A program made the translations under genes and the position numbers. From positions 149,271-213,270 of the forward strand of contig JAJVIP010000007.1 of the NCBI GenBank assembly GCA_022072025.1: 64,000 nt of DNA. The letters are read 5' to 3'. The stretch is from Elusimicrobiota bacterium. Lineage in GTDB: Bacteria; Elusimicrobiota; Elusimicrobia; F11. Numbering within the stretch: position 1 is the stretch's first letter; each line of letters starts with the position of its first letter. Shown one piece after another: positions 36,506 through 43,831 of this stretch. The notes beneath the pieces were generated by a model that saw only the letters and a program-made list of their open reading frames with translations, had not been told where the DNA came from and made no database searches.

Positions 36506-37117
36506 ATGATCGTCCCCACAATTCTTGAACGCTGGAACCAAGGTGCCGCCGTCACCTATGACATTTATTCTCGTTTGCTCAAAGATCGGATCTTGTTCGT
36601 TGGAGGGTTTGGCGGACAAGTCGACACGGACTCCGCCAATCTAATCATCGCCCAACTTCTCTTCCTGGAATCAGAAGACCCTGAAAAAGAAATTAATCTC
36701 TACATCAATTCGCCGGGAGGCATGGTCACTGCGGGTTTGGCGATATATGACACGATGCAATACATCAAGTCCCCCATCACCACCATTTGTATGGGAATGG
36801 CCATGTCATTTGGCGCGGTCTTGTTGGCTGCGGGAACCAAAGGAAAACGTTTTTGTCTACCCAACTCTCGTATCATGATTCACCAACCGCTCATTTATGG
36901 GGAAGGGATTTCAGGTCAGGTTACCGACATAGAAATTGAAGCCAAAGAAATGCAAGAGACCAAGGAGAGGCTCAACGCCATTATCGCCCGGCATTGCAAT
37001 CAACCCATAGCGAAAGTTACAGCGGACAGCGAACGCAATTACTACATGTCGGCGGAAGAAGCGAAGGCTTACGGGTTGGTCGACGAAATCATTACCTTCA
37101 AAAAAGAGTTGAAGTAA
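36506..37117 (+). CDS. clpP: ClpP-type serine peptidase with Asn in place of the catalytic Asp
   Basis: 203 aa, normal ClpP length. The handle and oxyanion blocks are present: [38 protein letters not shown]. Catalytic Ser lies in [11 protein letters not shown] (usually G-x-A-A-S-M-G-A) and catalytic His in RIMIHQP. The third triad residue, normally Asp in D-T-(D/E)-R-D-x-(F/Y), reads [13 protein letters not shown], so Asn (AAT at about 37057-37059) replaces Asp. The same change is known in Listeria ClpP1, which needs a partner ClpP for good activity. The frame is open from GTG 36500, but AAGGAG overlaps that codon; ATG 36506 with five-base spacing is preferred. No clpX or second clpP is in view. 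Confidence 0.92.
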   Translation: MIVPTILERWNQGAAVTYDIYSRLLKDRILFVGGFGGQVDTDSANLIIAQLLFLESEDPEKEINLYINSPGGMVTAGLAIYDTMQYIKSPITTICMGMAMSFGAVLLAAGTKGKRFCLPNSRIMIHQPLIYGEGISGQVTDIEIEAKEMQETKERLNAIIARHCNQPIAKVTADSERNYYMSAEEAKAYGLVDEIITFKKELK

Positions 37118-37120
37118 CGC

Positions 37121-37918
37121 TTACGATTCGACTTTTTTGGCAGGAAACTCACCTTTCATCGCGCGGTAGCAAATATCAATCACGTCTTGTGAAAATTGGC
37201 GTTCGGGAGACAAAACCCAATGCAAATATTCGGGATTTTTCTGGGCCACTGATCTTAAAGTTTGTGATTTAAATTTCCCGAAATTAAAAACCGCCTCGCC
37301 ATCCCGCCAAAAAAACTTCCCTTCCGAATCAACAAACCGGTCTTGATTGCCCCGACAAAACCTATGCAATTCATTAAGATTTCGAGGAAGGTCCGTGTAT
37401 CTTTCCATTTGGGCGATGAAAATATCCACCGTCGCGTTCACATCAGCTTGCGCCGAGTGAGCGCCGGACAATTCTCGATGACAATAAAACTTGTACGCCG
37501 CTGAAAGGTCTCTTTTTTCCTTTTGATGAAATATGACCTGTGAATCAATCACCGCCCGGTTATCTGCATCAAAGTTCATGCCGGCCCGCTTAAATTCTTC
37601 AGTCATGACTTTGACGTCGAAGCGAGCGATGTTGTACCCCCCCAAATCACACCCTTCAAAAAAAGAAGCGATTTCAGGCGCTGCTTGAGCGAAGGTTGGC
37701 GCTTTTTCCACTTCTTCATTGGATATGCCCGTGAGCGCTGAAATTTCAGCGGATATGCGCATGAGCGGGTTAATTTTCATAGTGAGGACTTCCCGCTTTC
37801 CATCCGGATAAATTTTGACCGCGCCAATTTCAATGATGCGGTCATATTTTTGATCGAGACCCGTGGTTTCCAAATCAAAAAAAATCACAGGTCTTTTAAT
37901 TTCAATGGGAAAGTTCAT
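37121..37918 (-). CDS. DEDDh 3'-5' exonuclease (DnaQ-like) with ExoX-type C-terminal domain
   Basis: About 265 aa. ExoI motif FFDLETTGLD (Asp and Glu metal ligands), ExoII GYNIARFDVKV, ExoIII SGAHSAQADVNAT with the His and Asp of the DEDDh class. The C-terminal part, GEAVFNFGKFKSQTLRSVAQ followed by PEYLHWVL, is the small domain (DUF3820-like) found after ExoX-type exonucleases. It removes nucleotides from DNA 3' ends, likely in repair or proofreading, in the cytoplasm. ATG 37918 overlaps the NUDIX stop by four bases (ATGA); the open frame to 37978 has no better start. It converges on clpP with a 3-base gap. Confidence 0.9.
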   Translation of the reverse strand: MNFPIEIKRPVIFFDLETTGLDQKYDRIIEIGAVKIYPDGKREVLTMKINPLMRISAEISALTGISNEEVEKAPTFAQAAPEIASFFEGCDLGGYNIARFDVKVMTEEFKRAGMNFDADNRAVIDSQVIFHQKEKRDLSAAYKFYCHRELSGAHSAQADVNATVDIFIAQMERYTDLPRNLNELHRFCRGNQDRFVDSEGKFFWRDGEAVFNFGKFKSQTLRSVAQKNPEYLHWVLSPERQFSQDVIDICYRAMKGEFPAKKVES

Positions 37919-38469
37919 TTCTGTTTCACCCAATCTTTTAACGCATCCACGGTCGATTGAAAAGCCAAATCTTTCCAAGGAATTACATTGGGAGAAAAAA
38001 ACCCAACCTCCAATGCTTCCTCTCCGGGACGTGGTTTCTGCGATCGAGGAACCTCCCCGACAAAAACAGTGGTCACAACCCCTGACGCTGGGTAGGAATA
38101 AACTCCCAGAAGTGACCGAATGCGAACCTTGGCCACGATCTCTTCAAACGTTTCTCGAACAGCGGCTTTGTCAACCGACTCGCCCATCTCTTGGTATCCC
38201 GCGGGGTAACTCCACTTCCCATAACCAGGTTCAATACTCCGCCTCAAAAGAACAATCCGGCCATCGGGCAGAATGGGCAAAAGCCCCGCCACGGATTTTG
38301 GATTGAGATAAGTGATGTGGAAACAAACCTTGCACACCAAACGACGTTTGCCTTCGGCGGGCACCAGTCTCTGGGACAATCCGCCACCACACACGAAACA
38401 GAATTGTATGCGCGAGAGGTCCTGCGTCCACCAATATTTTCTATTGCTGTGTTTCATAAATTTATTCAT
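37915..38469 (-). CDS. NUDIX hydrolase with N-terminal zinc ribbon
   Basis: 184 aa. An N-terminal zinc ribbon (CFVCGG near residue 24 and CKVCFH near 46) is followed by a NUDIX fold. The NUDIX box reads GYQEMGESVDKAAVRETFEEI, giving Gly-x5-Glu-x7-Arg-Glu-x2-Glu-Glu. The final Gly of the classic box is replaced by Val. This layout is that of NADH pyrophosphatase/NudC relatives and ADP-ribose-type hydrolases; substrate not fixed. Co-translated with the exonuclease downstream. Its Shine-Dalgarno lies in the 3' arm of a hairpin (see 38475-38500). Confidence 0.9.
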   Translation of the reverse strand: MNKFMKHSNRKYWWTQDLSRIQFCFVCGGGLSQRLVPAEGKRRLVCKVCFHITYLNPKSVAGLLPILPDGRIVLLRRSIEPGYGKWSYPAGYQEMGESVDKAAVRETFEEIVAKVRIRSLLGVYSYPASGVVTTVFVGEVPRSQKPRPGEEALEVGFFSPNVIPWKDLAFQSTVDALKDWVKQK

Positions 38470-38474
38470 GTATC

Positions 38475-38500
38475 CCTCCCCACTGTAAACCGTGGGGAGG
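38475..38500 (-). promoter_or_regulatory. Hairpin that sequesters the NUDIX ribosome-binding site
   Basis: CCTCCCCAC (38475-38483) and GTGGGGAGG (38492-38500) form a perfect 9-bp stem with an 8-base loop. On the minus-strand message, the 3' arm contains the GGGGAGG that would be the Shine-Dalgarno of the NUDIX ATG at 38469. A folded leader would therefore block initiation unless opened, e.g. by a ribosome finishing DUF309 or by temperature. No U-run follows, so a terminator is unlikely. Confidence 0.55.
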
Positions 38501-38530
38501 AATTTTCACTCACGATACTGCTAAGAAAAG

Positions 38531-38938
38531 TTATTCCTGGATTAATTTTATTTTCGGTATCAAGCTCGGATCAATCTGCACTGGGAAATTTTCTTTTCCG
38601 GGATGATATCGCCCCGGCAAGTCGGCTTGCTTATACGGTAAAATTTTTTCGACGCAAGCTGCCATATCCGTCAATAATTTTCTGACAGGCAATCCCCAGT
38701 ACACATCACCGTAAGGCTTTAACAGTTCCATGCCCGCTTCATATAACAATTTTGTTCCTTTGAGATTGTGCGCCTCAAAGTGGTGAAGGGCGGTTGCGAA
38801 CTGGATTAGACCCTGAATAAACCCATGAGGCTCCCCCAACTCGTGATTCCAAAGGTCTTCCCACACCTCATGGGCGTCATAAAATTCTCGTCGATTGAAG
38901 TGTTCGATTCCTTTCAGATATCTTTCGTCAAAGCTCAT
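38531..38938 (-). CDS. DUF309 protein
   Basis: About 135 aa, all-helical. The DUF309 signature is present: HFNRREFYDAHEVWEDLWN near the N-terminus, then FIQGLIQFATALHHFEAHN. The family has conserved His, Glu and Trp residues of unknown function. The frame is open to 38977, but ATG 38938 overlaps the nth stop by four bases (ATGA) and starts just before the conserved region, so it is preferred. Part of the HAD-diguanylate cyclase-nth-DUF309-NUDIX-exonuclease run. Confidence 0.87.
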   Translation of the reverse strand: MSFDERYLKGIEHFNRREFYDAHEVWEDLWNHELGEPHGFIQGLIQFATALHHFEAHNLKGTKLLYEAGMELLKPYGDVYWGLPVRKLLTDMAACVEKILPYKQADLPGRYHPGKENFPVQIDPSLIPKIKLIQE

Positions 38939-39573
38939 ACCAGGGCGGGATTGGGACAGTTTTTTCGAATCGGACATTCACCACACAATGGGTTTCGAGC
39001 CTTGCAGATTTTTCGACCATGATGGATGAGCGCGTGCGAAAACCAAATCCAAGATTCTTTTGGAATCTGACCCATGAGGTCCTTCTCAATTTTTTCTGCG
39101 GAAGTTTTATTGGAAAGACCCAAACGCTGTGAAAGACGCGACACGTGCGTATCCACCACCACTCCTTCCGCTTTTTTGAACACAACCCCGAGGGTCACAT
39201 TGGCGGTTTTACGCGCCACGCCGGGCAAAGTCAGAAGCTCGTCCATCGTTTGAGGGATTTTTCCGCCGAATTTCTCATCTACAAGCTTGGCCATACCTCG
39301 AATGGACTTGGCCTTGTTGCGGTAAAACCCGGTGGATCGAATGAGGCCTTCCAATTCCGTCGGATCAGAATGCGCATAATCAGAAGCCGTTCGATATTTT
39401 TTGAAAAGAGCCGGTGTGACTTTGTTGACGCGTTCGTCGGTGCATTGTGCCGACAATATAGTGGCCACGAGCAACTCAAGGGGTGTGCGGTGATGTAAAG
39501 CACATTCCGGTCGCGGATAAAACGTTTTTAGATTTTTTAAAAGGGACCGGACGTCTTTGTTTTTTCGAAACAC
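38935..39573 (-). CDS. nth: Endonuclease III
   Basis: 212-aa base-excision repair glycosylase/AP lyase for oxidised pyrimidines. The helix-hairpin-helix has the catalytic Lys in LPGVARKTANV; the catalytic Asp is in VVDTHVSRL. The [4Fe-4S] cluster motif Cys-x6-Cys-x2-Cys-x5-Cys is intact in CKARNPLCGECPIRKNC. Early block LLVATILSAQCTDERVN is standard. Start is GTG at 39573, sharing a base with the stop of the diguanylate cyclase (TAGTG). No strong Shine-Dalgarno, so translation probably depends on coupling. Confidence 0.96.
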   Translation of the reverse strand: MFRKNKDVRSLLKNLKTFYPRPECALHHRTPLELLVATILSAQCTDERVNKVTPALFKKYRTASDYAHSDPTELEGLIRSTGFYRNKAKSIRGMAKLVDEKFGGKIPQTMDELLTLPGVARKTANVTLGVVFKKAEGVVVDTHVSRLSQRLGLSNKTSAEKIEKDLMGQIPKESWIWFSHALIHHGRKICKARNPLCGECPIRKNCPNPALV

Positions 39574-40916
39574 TATTTCTTCGAGGACAATGATTTCTCA
39601 GCCGCTTGGTAAATTGCGAATGAAATATTTCCTTCGGTTTTGGATGAAATATAGACCCTATTTCGTCCATCTTTTTTAGCGGAATAGAGAGCCTTATCGG
39701 ATGACTCAATCAAATCTTGATCACTCGTCACATGGATATCAGGATAAGACGCCACACCAATGGATACCGTAATTTTCTGTCCACCTTGAGAGGAAGCAAA
39801 AGGAAAATAATGCTCCTCAACAGCACGCCTTATTTTTTCCGCTACGCTCACGCCGGCTTCCAGGGGTGTTTCTGGAAGCAAAACCACGAATTCTTCTCCC
39901 CCATAGCGCGCCACAATGTCGGTCCCTCGAACATTGCGAATAAAAATCCGCGAGACTTCTTTAAGAACAATATCGCCGGCGGGGTGACCATTTCGATCGT
40001 TGTAGGCTTTAAAATGATCCACATCAATCATGAGAAGGGTCAAGGGCCGGCCATAACGTTGTGATCGAGAGAATTCTTCCGCCATTTGAAGCCGGAAATA
40101 ACGCATATTGAAAAGCCCCGTCAATGCGTCACTTTGAGATTCATTCCGAAGTTTTTTCCTTTCAACGGCAATTTCCCTCGACATTTCGTTAAATGCTTCT
40201 TGTAGTTCGCCCAATTCATCTTTTCCTATACGGGGAATTTGAACTTCAGTTTTTCCCCGCGTGAAATCCCGTATTCCCTCCAATAACAATGACAGTGGTT
40301 GAACCAAAGTTTTAAAAAGATAAATCCACAGCACCAAAAAACAGAGCGCAATGGTTCCCAAAAATCCATAGGCGACCAGACTGTAACGCCTGAGTGTATC
40401 ACGCACTTGTTCTTTGCGAACGATCGTCATACCTTGACGAATTCCTTGCACCTCATCCAACAAAGTTTGAATGCGGGACAGGAATTGATTCTTAGACTCA
40501 ACAATCCGAGGCGAATTAAAGGTTCCGCGTTTGTGAGCCATTAAGATTTGACGAGTAAGGCCGTCAAACTGGGCATAAAGCTCATCAATTTCTATGAGTT
40601 TATCCTGTTCAATGTCTTCCGTTGCGAATTTTCCAGCTTCATGCGCGGATCGATTGAATTGAGTGCGGTGTTTCTCATATTCATCCAGTAACAATTTGTC
40701 ACTGCTCAATAAATATTCATTCACAGCATTGTCTTGTTTCTGCATGGCAATTTCCATGTCATTCAATGCCAACAGCATAGGAAGGTGACGATTAATAACA
40801 ATGGAGGCCACGTTTCCAATGGAACGGGTACTTCGACTGCTCATGTACACGGCAAACATGGACGCCATGGCAAAAAGAGTAAAGAAAAAAAGGATGCGAC
40901 TTCGTACACTGGTCAT
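39573..40916 (-). CDS. Diguanylate cyclase with HAMP domain
   Basis: 447 aa. TM1 about 7-25, a helical periplasmic sensor region (about 30-175, four-helix-bundle style), TM2 about 178-200, HAMP (LVQPLSLLLEGIRDFTRGK), a short coiled coil, then a GGDEF domain. The active-site loop is GGEEF, intact for c-di-GMP synthesis from two GTP. The product-inhibition I-site R-x-x-D is present five residues before it (RGTDIVARYGGEEF). ATG 40916 has GAGGA eight bases upstream. Likely co-transcribed with the HAD gene before it. Input signal unknown. Confidence 0.95.
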   Translation of the reverse strand: MTSVRSRILFFFTLFAMASMFAVYMSSRSTRSIGNVASIVINRHLPMLLALNDMEIAMQKQDNAVNEYLLSSDKLLLDEYEKHRTQFNRSAHEAGKFATEDIEQDKLIEIDELYAQFDGLTRQILMAHKRGTFNSPRIVESKNQFLSRIQTLLDEVQGIRQGMTIVRKEQVRDTLRRYSLVAYGFLGTIALCFLVLWIYLFKTLVQPLSLLLEGIRDFTRGKTEVQIPRIGKDELGELQEAFNEMSREIAVERKKLRNESQSDALTGLFNMRYFRLQMAEEFSRSQRYGRPLTLLMIDVDHFKAYNDRNGHPAGDIVLKEVSRIFIRNVRGTDIVARYGGEEFVVLLPETPLEAGVSVAEKIRRAVEEHYFPFASSQGGQKITVSIGVASYPDIHVTSDQDLIESSDKALYSAKKDGRNRVYISSKTEGNISFAIYQAAEKSLSSKK

Positions 40917-40929
40917 AACGCGTTATCCT

Positions 40930-41658
40930 CTAATTATTTTGGGGAGCTGGAGCCTGAAGAAGTTGCGGAGGTTGGAACAAATCTTCAATTTGAGAAATCT
41001 TTAAAGACGCCAACGCCGGCAACACAAGGTCCGCGTGCGAGAGTTCAAAGGCAGGATAAGAAGTGGCCACCGCAACGCATTTCATTCCCGCCGTGTGGGC
41101 CGACACAATTCCTTCTCTAGAATCTTCAATAACGGCACATTCATCGGCCCGAATGGCGGAACTCCGTTTGCCGGAAGCATTTAAACTATCCACCGCTTTT
41201 AAAAAACTTTCAGGATGGGGTTTTCCATGTTCCACATCGTCGGCACTAATGATCACTTCAAAATAAGGTCGGAGACCGGACGCTTCCAAAATAACTTCCA
41301 ATTCATGCCGTCGCGCACCGGACGCAATGGCCAAGGGATACCGTTGCGAGGCCGCCATCACCACTTCGGGAACAGCAGGATAAGCCATGATTCCTTCAGT
41401 TTGAATCAAATCATGAAAAGCAACACCCTTGGCTTGAACCAAAGTTGCTAAATTTTCTTGTGAGAGATCTTTCCCTTGGTCTTGAAAAAATTTACTGAAC
41501 ACTCCTTTGTCATCCAAAGGCAAATACCGTTCTTTGTAAGCTTCTTCTGTTAAATCGAGTCCATGAGCTTCCAAAGATTTCTTGAAAGCAGAAAAATGGA
41601 TGGGTTCAGAATCAACCAAAACTCCATCGCAATCGAAAATGATGGCACGCAATGCCAC
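40930..41658 (-). CDS. HAD-superfamily phosphatase/phosphoglucomutase-like
   Basis: About 242 aa, subfamily I with a helical cap. Motif I FDCDGVLVDSEP, motif II IASGARRHE, motif III Lys in HGKPHPESFLKA, motif IV CAVIEDSREGI. Closest family style is beta-phosphoglucomutase/2-deoxyglucose-6-phosphatase; the substrate cannot be fixed. The frame is open to 41727, but the GTG at 41658 is preferred: AAAGGAGGG is placed eight bases upstream and the start falls directly before the first strand (ALRAIIFDCDG). Confidence 0.9.
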   Translation of the reverse strand: MALRAIIFDCDGVLVDSEPIHFSAFKKSLEAHGLDLTEEAYKERYLPLDDKGVFSKFFQDQGKDLSQENLATLVQAKGVAFHDLIQTEGIMAYPAVPEVVMAASQRYPLAIASGARRHELEVILEASGLRPYFEVIISADDVEHGKPHPESFLKAVDSLNASGKRSSAIRADECAVIEDSREGIVSAHTAGMKCVAVATSYPAFELSHADLVLPALASLKISQIEDLFQPPQLLQAPAPQNN

Positions 41659-41728
41659 GGCATTTCCCTCCTTTATCTTATAAGGATAGGCTCCGGTGGG
41701 CCGGGTCTTTATATACACATTGTTCATC

Positions 41729-42574
41729 TTAACTCCATAAGGCGTTTAAAGTCGCTGTTACTCTTTCAATCATCCCCAGCGAAACCTTTCTTGTCAGCAC
41801 AGGATAGTTGTGCTTTTCAATTTTCGCAAGCAGCTTCATATAAATATTTCCCATGATACGGGCGGGTAAAAGTTCTTTTTCCCATTTTTTAGGCAGGAGC
41901 TCCAACGACCGCCGGTGATGGCTCCTGGCCACGCCCGCTTCGTACCGAATAAGTTCCTGAAATGCCGGAGTCTCTCGCCGATTTAAGATGTCTTCTTTCA
42001 GACATCCGAACTTTTCCAGATGGTCTTGAGGAAGATAAATGCGCCCCATCTGGGCATCAACTCCCACATCCCGAATGGTATTGATCCACTGAACGGTTAT
42101 ACCCAAACGAACCGCAAAATCTTTCGCTTCCTGCCAAGGGACTCCAAAAACAGGCAAACAGGTCACTCCCACTGTTCCCGCTACGCCGTAACAGTAACGC
42201 TCGGTGTCCATAGGAGTTTCAAATTGATTTTTTTGCGTATCAAGCAACAAACCATGCACAAGAAAGTCATTAAATGCAAACATCGGAATATCAAATGCTT
42301 TCGTGACTGAAACAAATGCGGACCCAAGCTTTTCATGGCCAATGGGCTTCAGTATCTGGGGATCCAATTTTTCAAAAAAATTACGCCATATGTCTAAAAT
42401 AGGCCCGGGGTTTTGCTCCCCTTTGTCAACCACATCGTCCAGTACCCTGAAAACGGCATACAGTGTTTGCAAACCTCGACGCCGATCAGGCGATAAAAAT
42501 AAAAATGCCGGAGCAAAGTGACTGCTCAGGAATGATATTTGTTGAAAAAATGGGGCGGACTCGGCCGTGTGCAC
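41729..42574 (-). CDS. Squalene/phytoene synthase family protein
   Basis: 281 aa, head-to-head prenyl transferase. The two Asp-rich sites are VLDDVVDKG (about 67-75) and QWINTIRDVGVDAQMGRIYLPQ (about 160-180); the substrate-binding YCYGVAGTVGV block lies between them. Such enzymes condense farnesyl or geranylgeranyl diphosphate to squalene or phytoene. With no desaturase or hopene cyclase in view, product identity is open. The likely start is GTG 42574. It has no Shine-Dalgarno and lies inside the DnaA-box-like cluster. Divergent from the VanZ gene. Confidence 0.88.
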   Translation of the reverse strand: MHTAESAPFFQQISFLSSHFAPAFLFLSPDRRRGLQTLYAVFRVLDDVVDKGEQNPGPILDIWRNFFEKLDPQILKPIGHEKLGSAFVSVTKAFDIPMFAFNDFLVHGLLLDTQKNQFETPMDTERYCYGVAGTVGVTCLPVFGVPWQEAKDFAVRLGITVQWINTIRDVGVDAQMGRIYLPQDHLEKFGCLKEDILNRRETPAFQELIRYEAGVARSHHRRSLELLPKKWEKELLPARIMGNIYMKLLAKIEKHNYPVLTRKVSLGMIERVTATLNALWS

Positions 42575-42606
42575 AATGTGGATAACCCTGTGGATTAGTC
42601 TGGATA
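42567..42606. promoter_or_regulatory. Cluster of four DnaA-box-like 9-mers at a strand switch
   Basis: On the plus strand: TGTGCACAA (42567-42575), TGTGGATAA (42576-42584, perfect reverse complement of TTATCCACA), TGTGGATTA (42588-42596) and TCTGGATAA (42598-42606). All have one orientation and three differ from TGTGNAWAA by one base. An A+T-rich stretch follows. It lies at the change from minus-strand to plus-strand genes. It could be a DnaA-regulated divergent promoter or part of an origin; no dnaA, dnaN or gidA gene is nearby. Confidence 0.45.
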
Positions 42607-42663
42607 AATTTTTACGTCGGGCATCTTACATAAAAAGTTACCGGAGTTAAGTATAGTTGCCCC

Positions 42664-43191
42664 ATGAATTCAAAGATTCGAGATTGGGCCATTGCTTTGG
42701 GCTATGTCGTTTTAATCTATGCCACATTAGAGGTCGCGAGAGTTCCACTTTCATTTCTTCGTTCTCACGGCTGGCTTCGAATTTCTCTTGGAATCCTCTA
42801 TGGAATTGTTTCGCTCTGCATTCTGACGAAAGTTGTTTTTCACCACACCACATCTCTTTGGCGATACGCCAGCCTAATCGTGATTGGAATTGTTTATTTC
42901 TTGACCGCAAAAAATGTGCAAACCCCTGAAGAACAAATTCATTTTTTCGAATATGGATTGTTGGGATATTTTTTTCTACGGGCCCTTCGAAATCACAACA
43001 TCAAACCCTTGAGTCAGTGGCTGTTTGCATTTTTACTGGCAAGCGCTTCTGGTTGGTTGGATGAAATTCTTCAGGGCATCACCCCCAACAGACATTACGA
43101 TCCCAAAGACGTCCTCCTCAATATTATTTCCTCTGGCCTGGGCCTCATGATCACTCGGACCATCCAAAACAAAAATCACACTGATAAATAG
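42664..43191 (+). CDS. VanZ-family membrane protein
   Basis: 175 aa with four to five TM helices. The VanZ core is visible: EEQIHFFEYGLLGYFFL, then SGWLDEILQGITPNRHYDPKDVLLN with the conserved acidic Asp-Glu and Asp-x-x-D residues. Bacterial VanZ-like proteins are linked to teicoplanin resistance and cell-envelope phenotypes, but most are of unknown role. No Shine-Dalgarno is present; TATAGT at 42651-42656 lies seven bases before the ATG, so the message may be leaderless. Confidence 0.85.
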   Translation: MNSKIRDWAIALGYVVLIYATLEVARVPLSFLRSHGWLRISLGILYGIVSLCILTKVVFHHTTSLWRYASLIVIGIVYFLTAKNVQTPEEQIHFFEYGLLGYFFLRALRNHNIKPLSQWLFAFLLASASGWLDEILQGITPNRHYDPKDVLLNIISSGLGLMITRTIQNKNHTDK

Positions 43192-43235
43192 ATCTGTTTT
43201 TTAAAACAGTCCTTCAATAATTACTCAATAAACCC

Positions 43236-43265
43236 ATTGAGACTCAATAGTTTCGTGGGTATCCT
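43236..43265 (+). promoter_or_regulatory. Dyad ATTGAG-A-CTCAAT overlapping a putative promoter
   Basis: A perfect 13-base dyad (43236-43248) contains TTGAGA (43238-43243), a five-of-six match to -35. TATCCT (43260-43265) lies 16 bases on as a weak -10. The dyad is a candidate operator, possibly for the Rrf2-type regulator encoded downstream (autoregulation). Confidence 0.35.
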
Positions 43266-43377
43266 TTGCGGGTCCGGTTTTTGGGACCCTTGAAACAATG
43301 GTTCGACACGAAATTACTAGGCGGTTCAAGAGAAATCCCGGTTCATTCGTCAGCGCGAATGACGCGGGATTTTTTTT
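43251..43377 (+). ncRNA. Candidate structured RNA with three-way junction and terminator
   Basis: In the 264-base gap between VanZ and the Rrf2 gene, three helices fit with almost no spare bases. P1 is TTTCGTG (43251-43257) with CACGAAA (43307-43313). P2 is GGGTCC (43270-43275) with GGACCC (43284-43289). P3 is TTGAA (43290-43294) with TTCGA (43302-43306, one G-U). P2, P3 and the P1 3' arm are contiguous. A 19-base linker then leads to a strong intrinsic terminator. It matches no riboswitch class I recognise by eye. It could be a leader for the downstream operon or a stand-alone small RNA. The -10 guess above would start inside P1, so the true promoter may lie further upstream. Confidence 0.5.
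43333..43377 (+). terminator. Intrinsic terminator upstream of the Rrf2 gene
   Basis: AAATCCCG (43333-43340) pairs with CGGGATTT (43365-43372), and TCATTCG pairs with CGAATGA inside it. The stem is followed by an unbroken T-run to 43377. A further short hairpin, GGACTG-TCA-CAGTCC, lies at 43389-43403. Confidence 0.85.
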
Positions 43378-43455
43378 GCCCAAGCACCGGACTGTCACAG
43401 TCCAGCACTCATTGCCTCACGCCTCAACAATAAATGAATCAATAAGGAGAAAAAA

Positions 43456-43806
43456 ATGAGAATTAATCAAAAGGTCAAATATGGAGTGGCTTGTTTGTTT
43501 GAATTATCGAAATCACCCACCGAGTTTCAAGACGCCATCGACATCGCCAACAAACAAATGATTCCCCCCGCCTATGCTCAAAAGGTTCTTCAGAGCATGG
43601 CTCACGCGGGACTCATCTTTGCGCTTAAAGGAGTGGGATACCGTTTGGCCAAACCGCTCTCCAGCATCACCGCCTTGGAAGTCATGGAAGCGCTCACCAT
43701 CGATCCGGAAGCGAACGTCACCAATCCAGACATGGGCGTTCAACTTGAGAAACGGGTCAATCAAGCCCTCGGCAGTTTCACGCTGGCGGAATTGTTAGCG
43801 CGATAA
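43456..43806 (+). CDS. Rrf2-type winged-helix regulator, short, without cluster cysteines
   Basis: 116 aa. N-terminal MRINQKVKYGVACLFELSK and the recognition helix region IPPAYAQKVLQSMAHAGLIFALKGVGYRLAKP follow the Rrf2 pattern (usually I-P-x-x-Y-L-x-K-I-L-x-x-L, then a K-G-x-x-G-G-Y wing). Family members are about 135-165 aa; this one lacks the usual three-Cys [Fe-S] site in the C-terminal part, having just one early Cys. It probably senses something else or acts as an apo-regulator. The Shine-Dalgarno AAGGAG is well placed before the ATG. The giant surface gene begins 25 bases downstream, so regulation or co-transcription with it is likely. Confidence 0.85.
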   Translation: MRINQKVKYGVACLFELSKSPTEFQDAIDIANKQMIPPAYAQKVLQSMAHAGLIFALKGVGYRLAKPLSSITALEVMEALTIDPEANVTNPDMGVQLEKRVNQALGSFTLAELLAR

Positions 43807-43831
43807 CATTCGGAGCTTGGAGAGCTGAGTA

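Noticed and set aside
43296..43332. tRNA-like GGTTCGA and GGTTCAAG motifs
   Set aside because: No acceptor, D or anticodon arms can be built around them; they fit the three-way junction RNA better.
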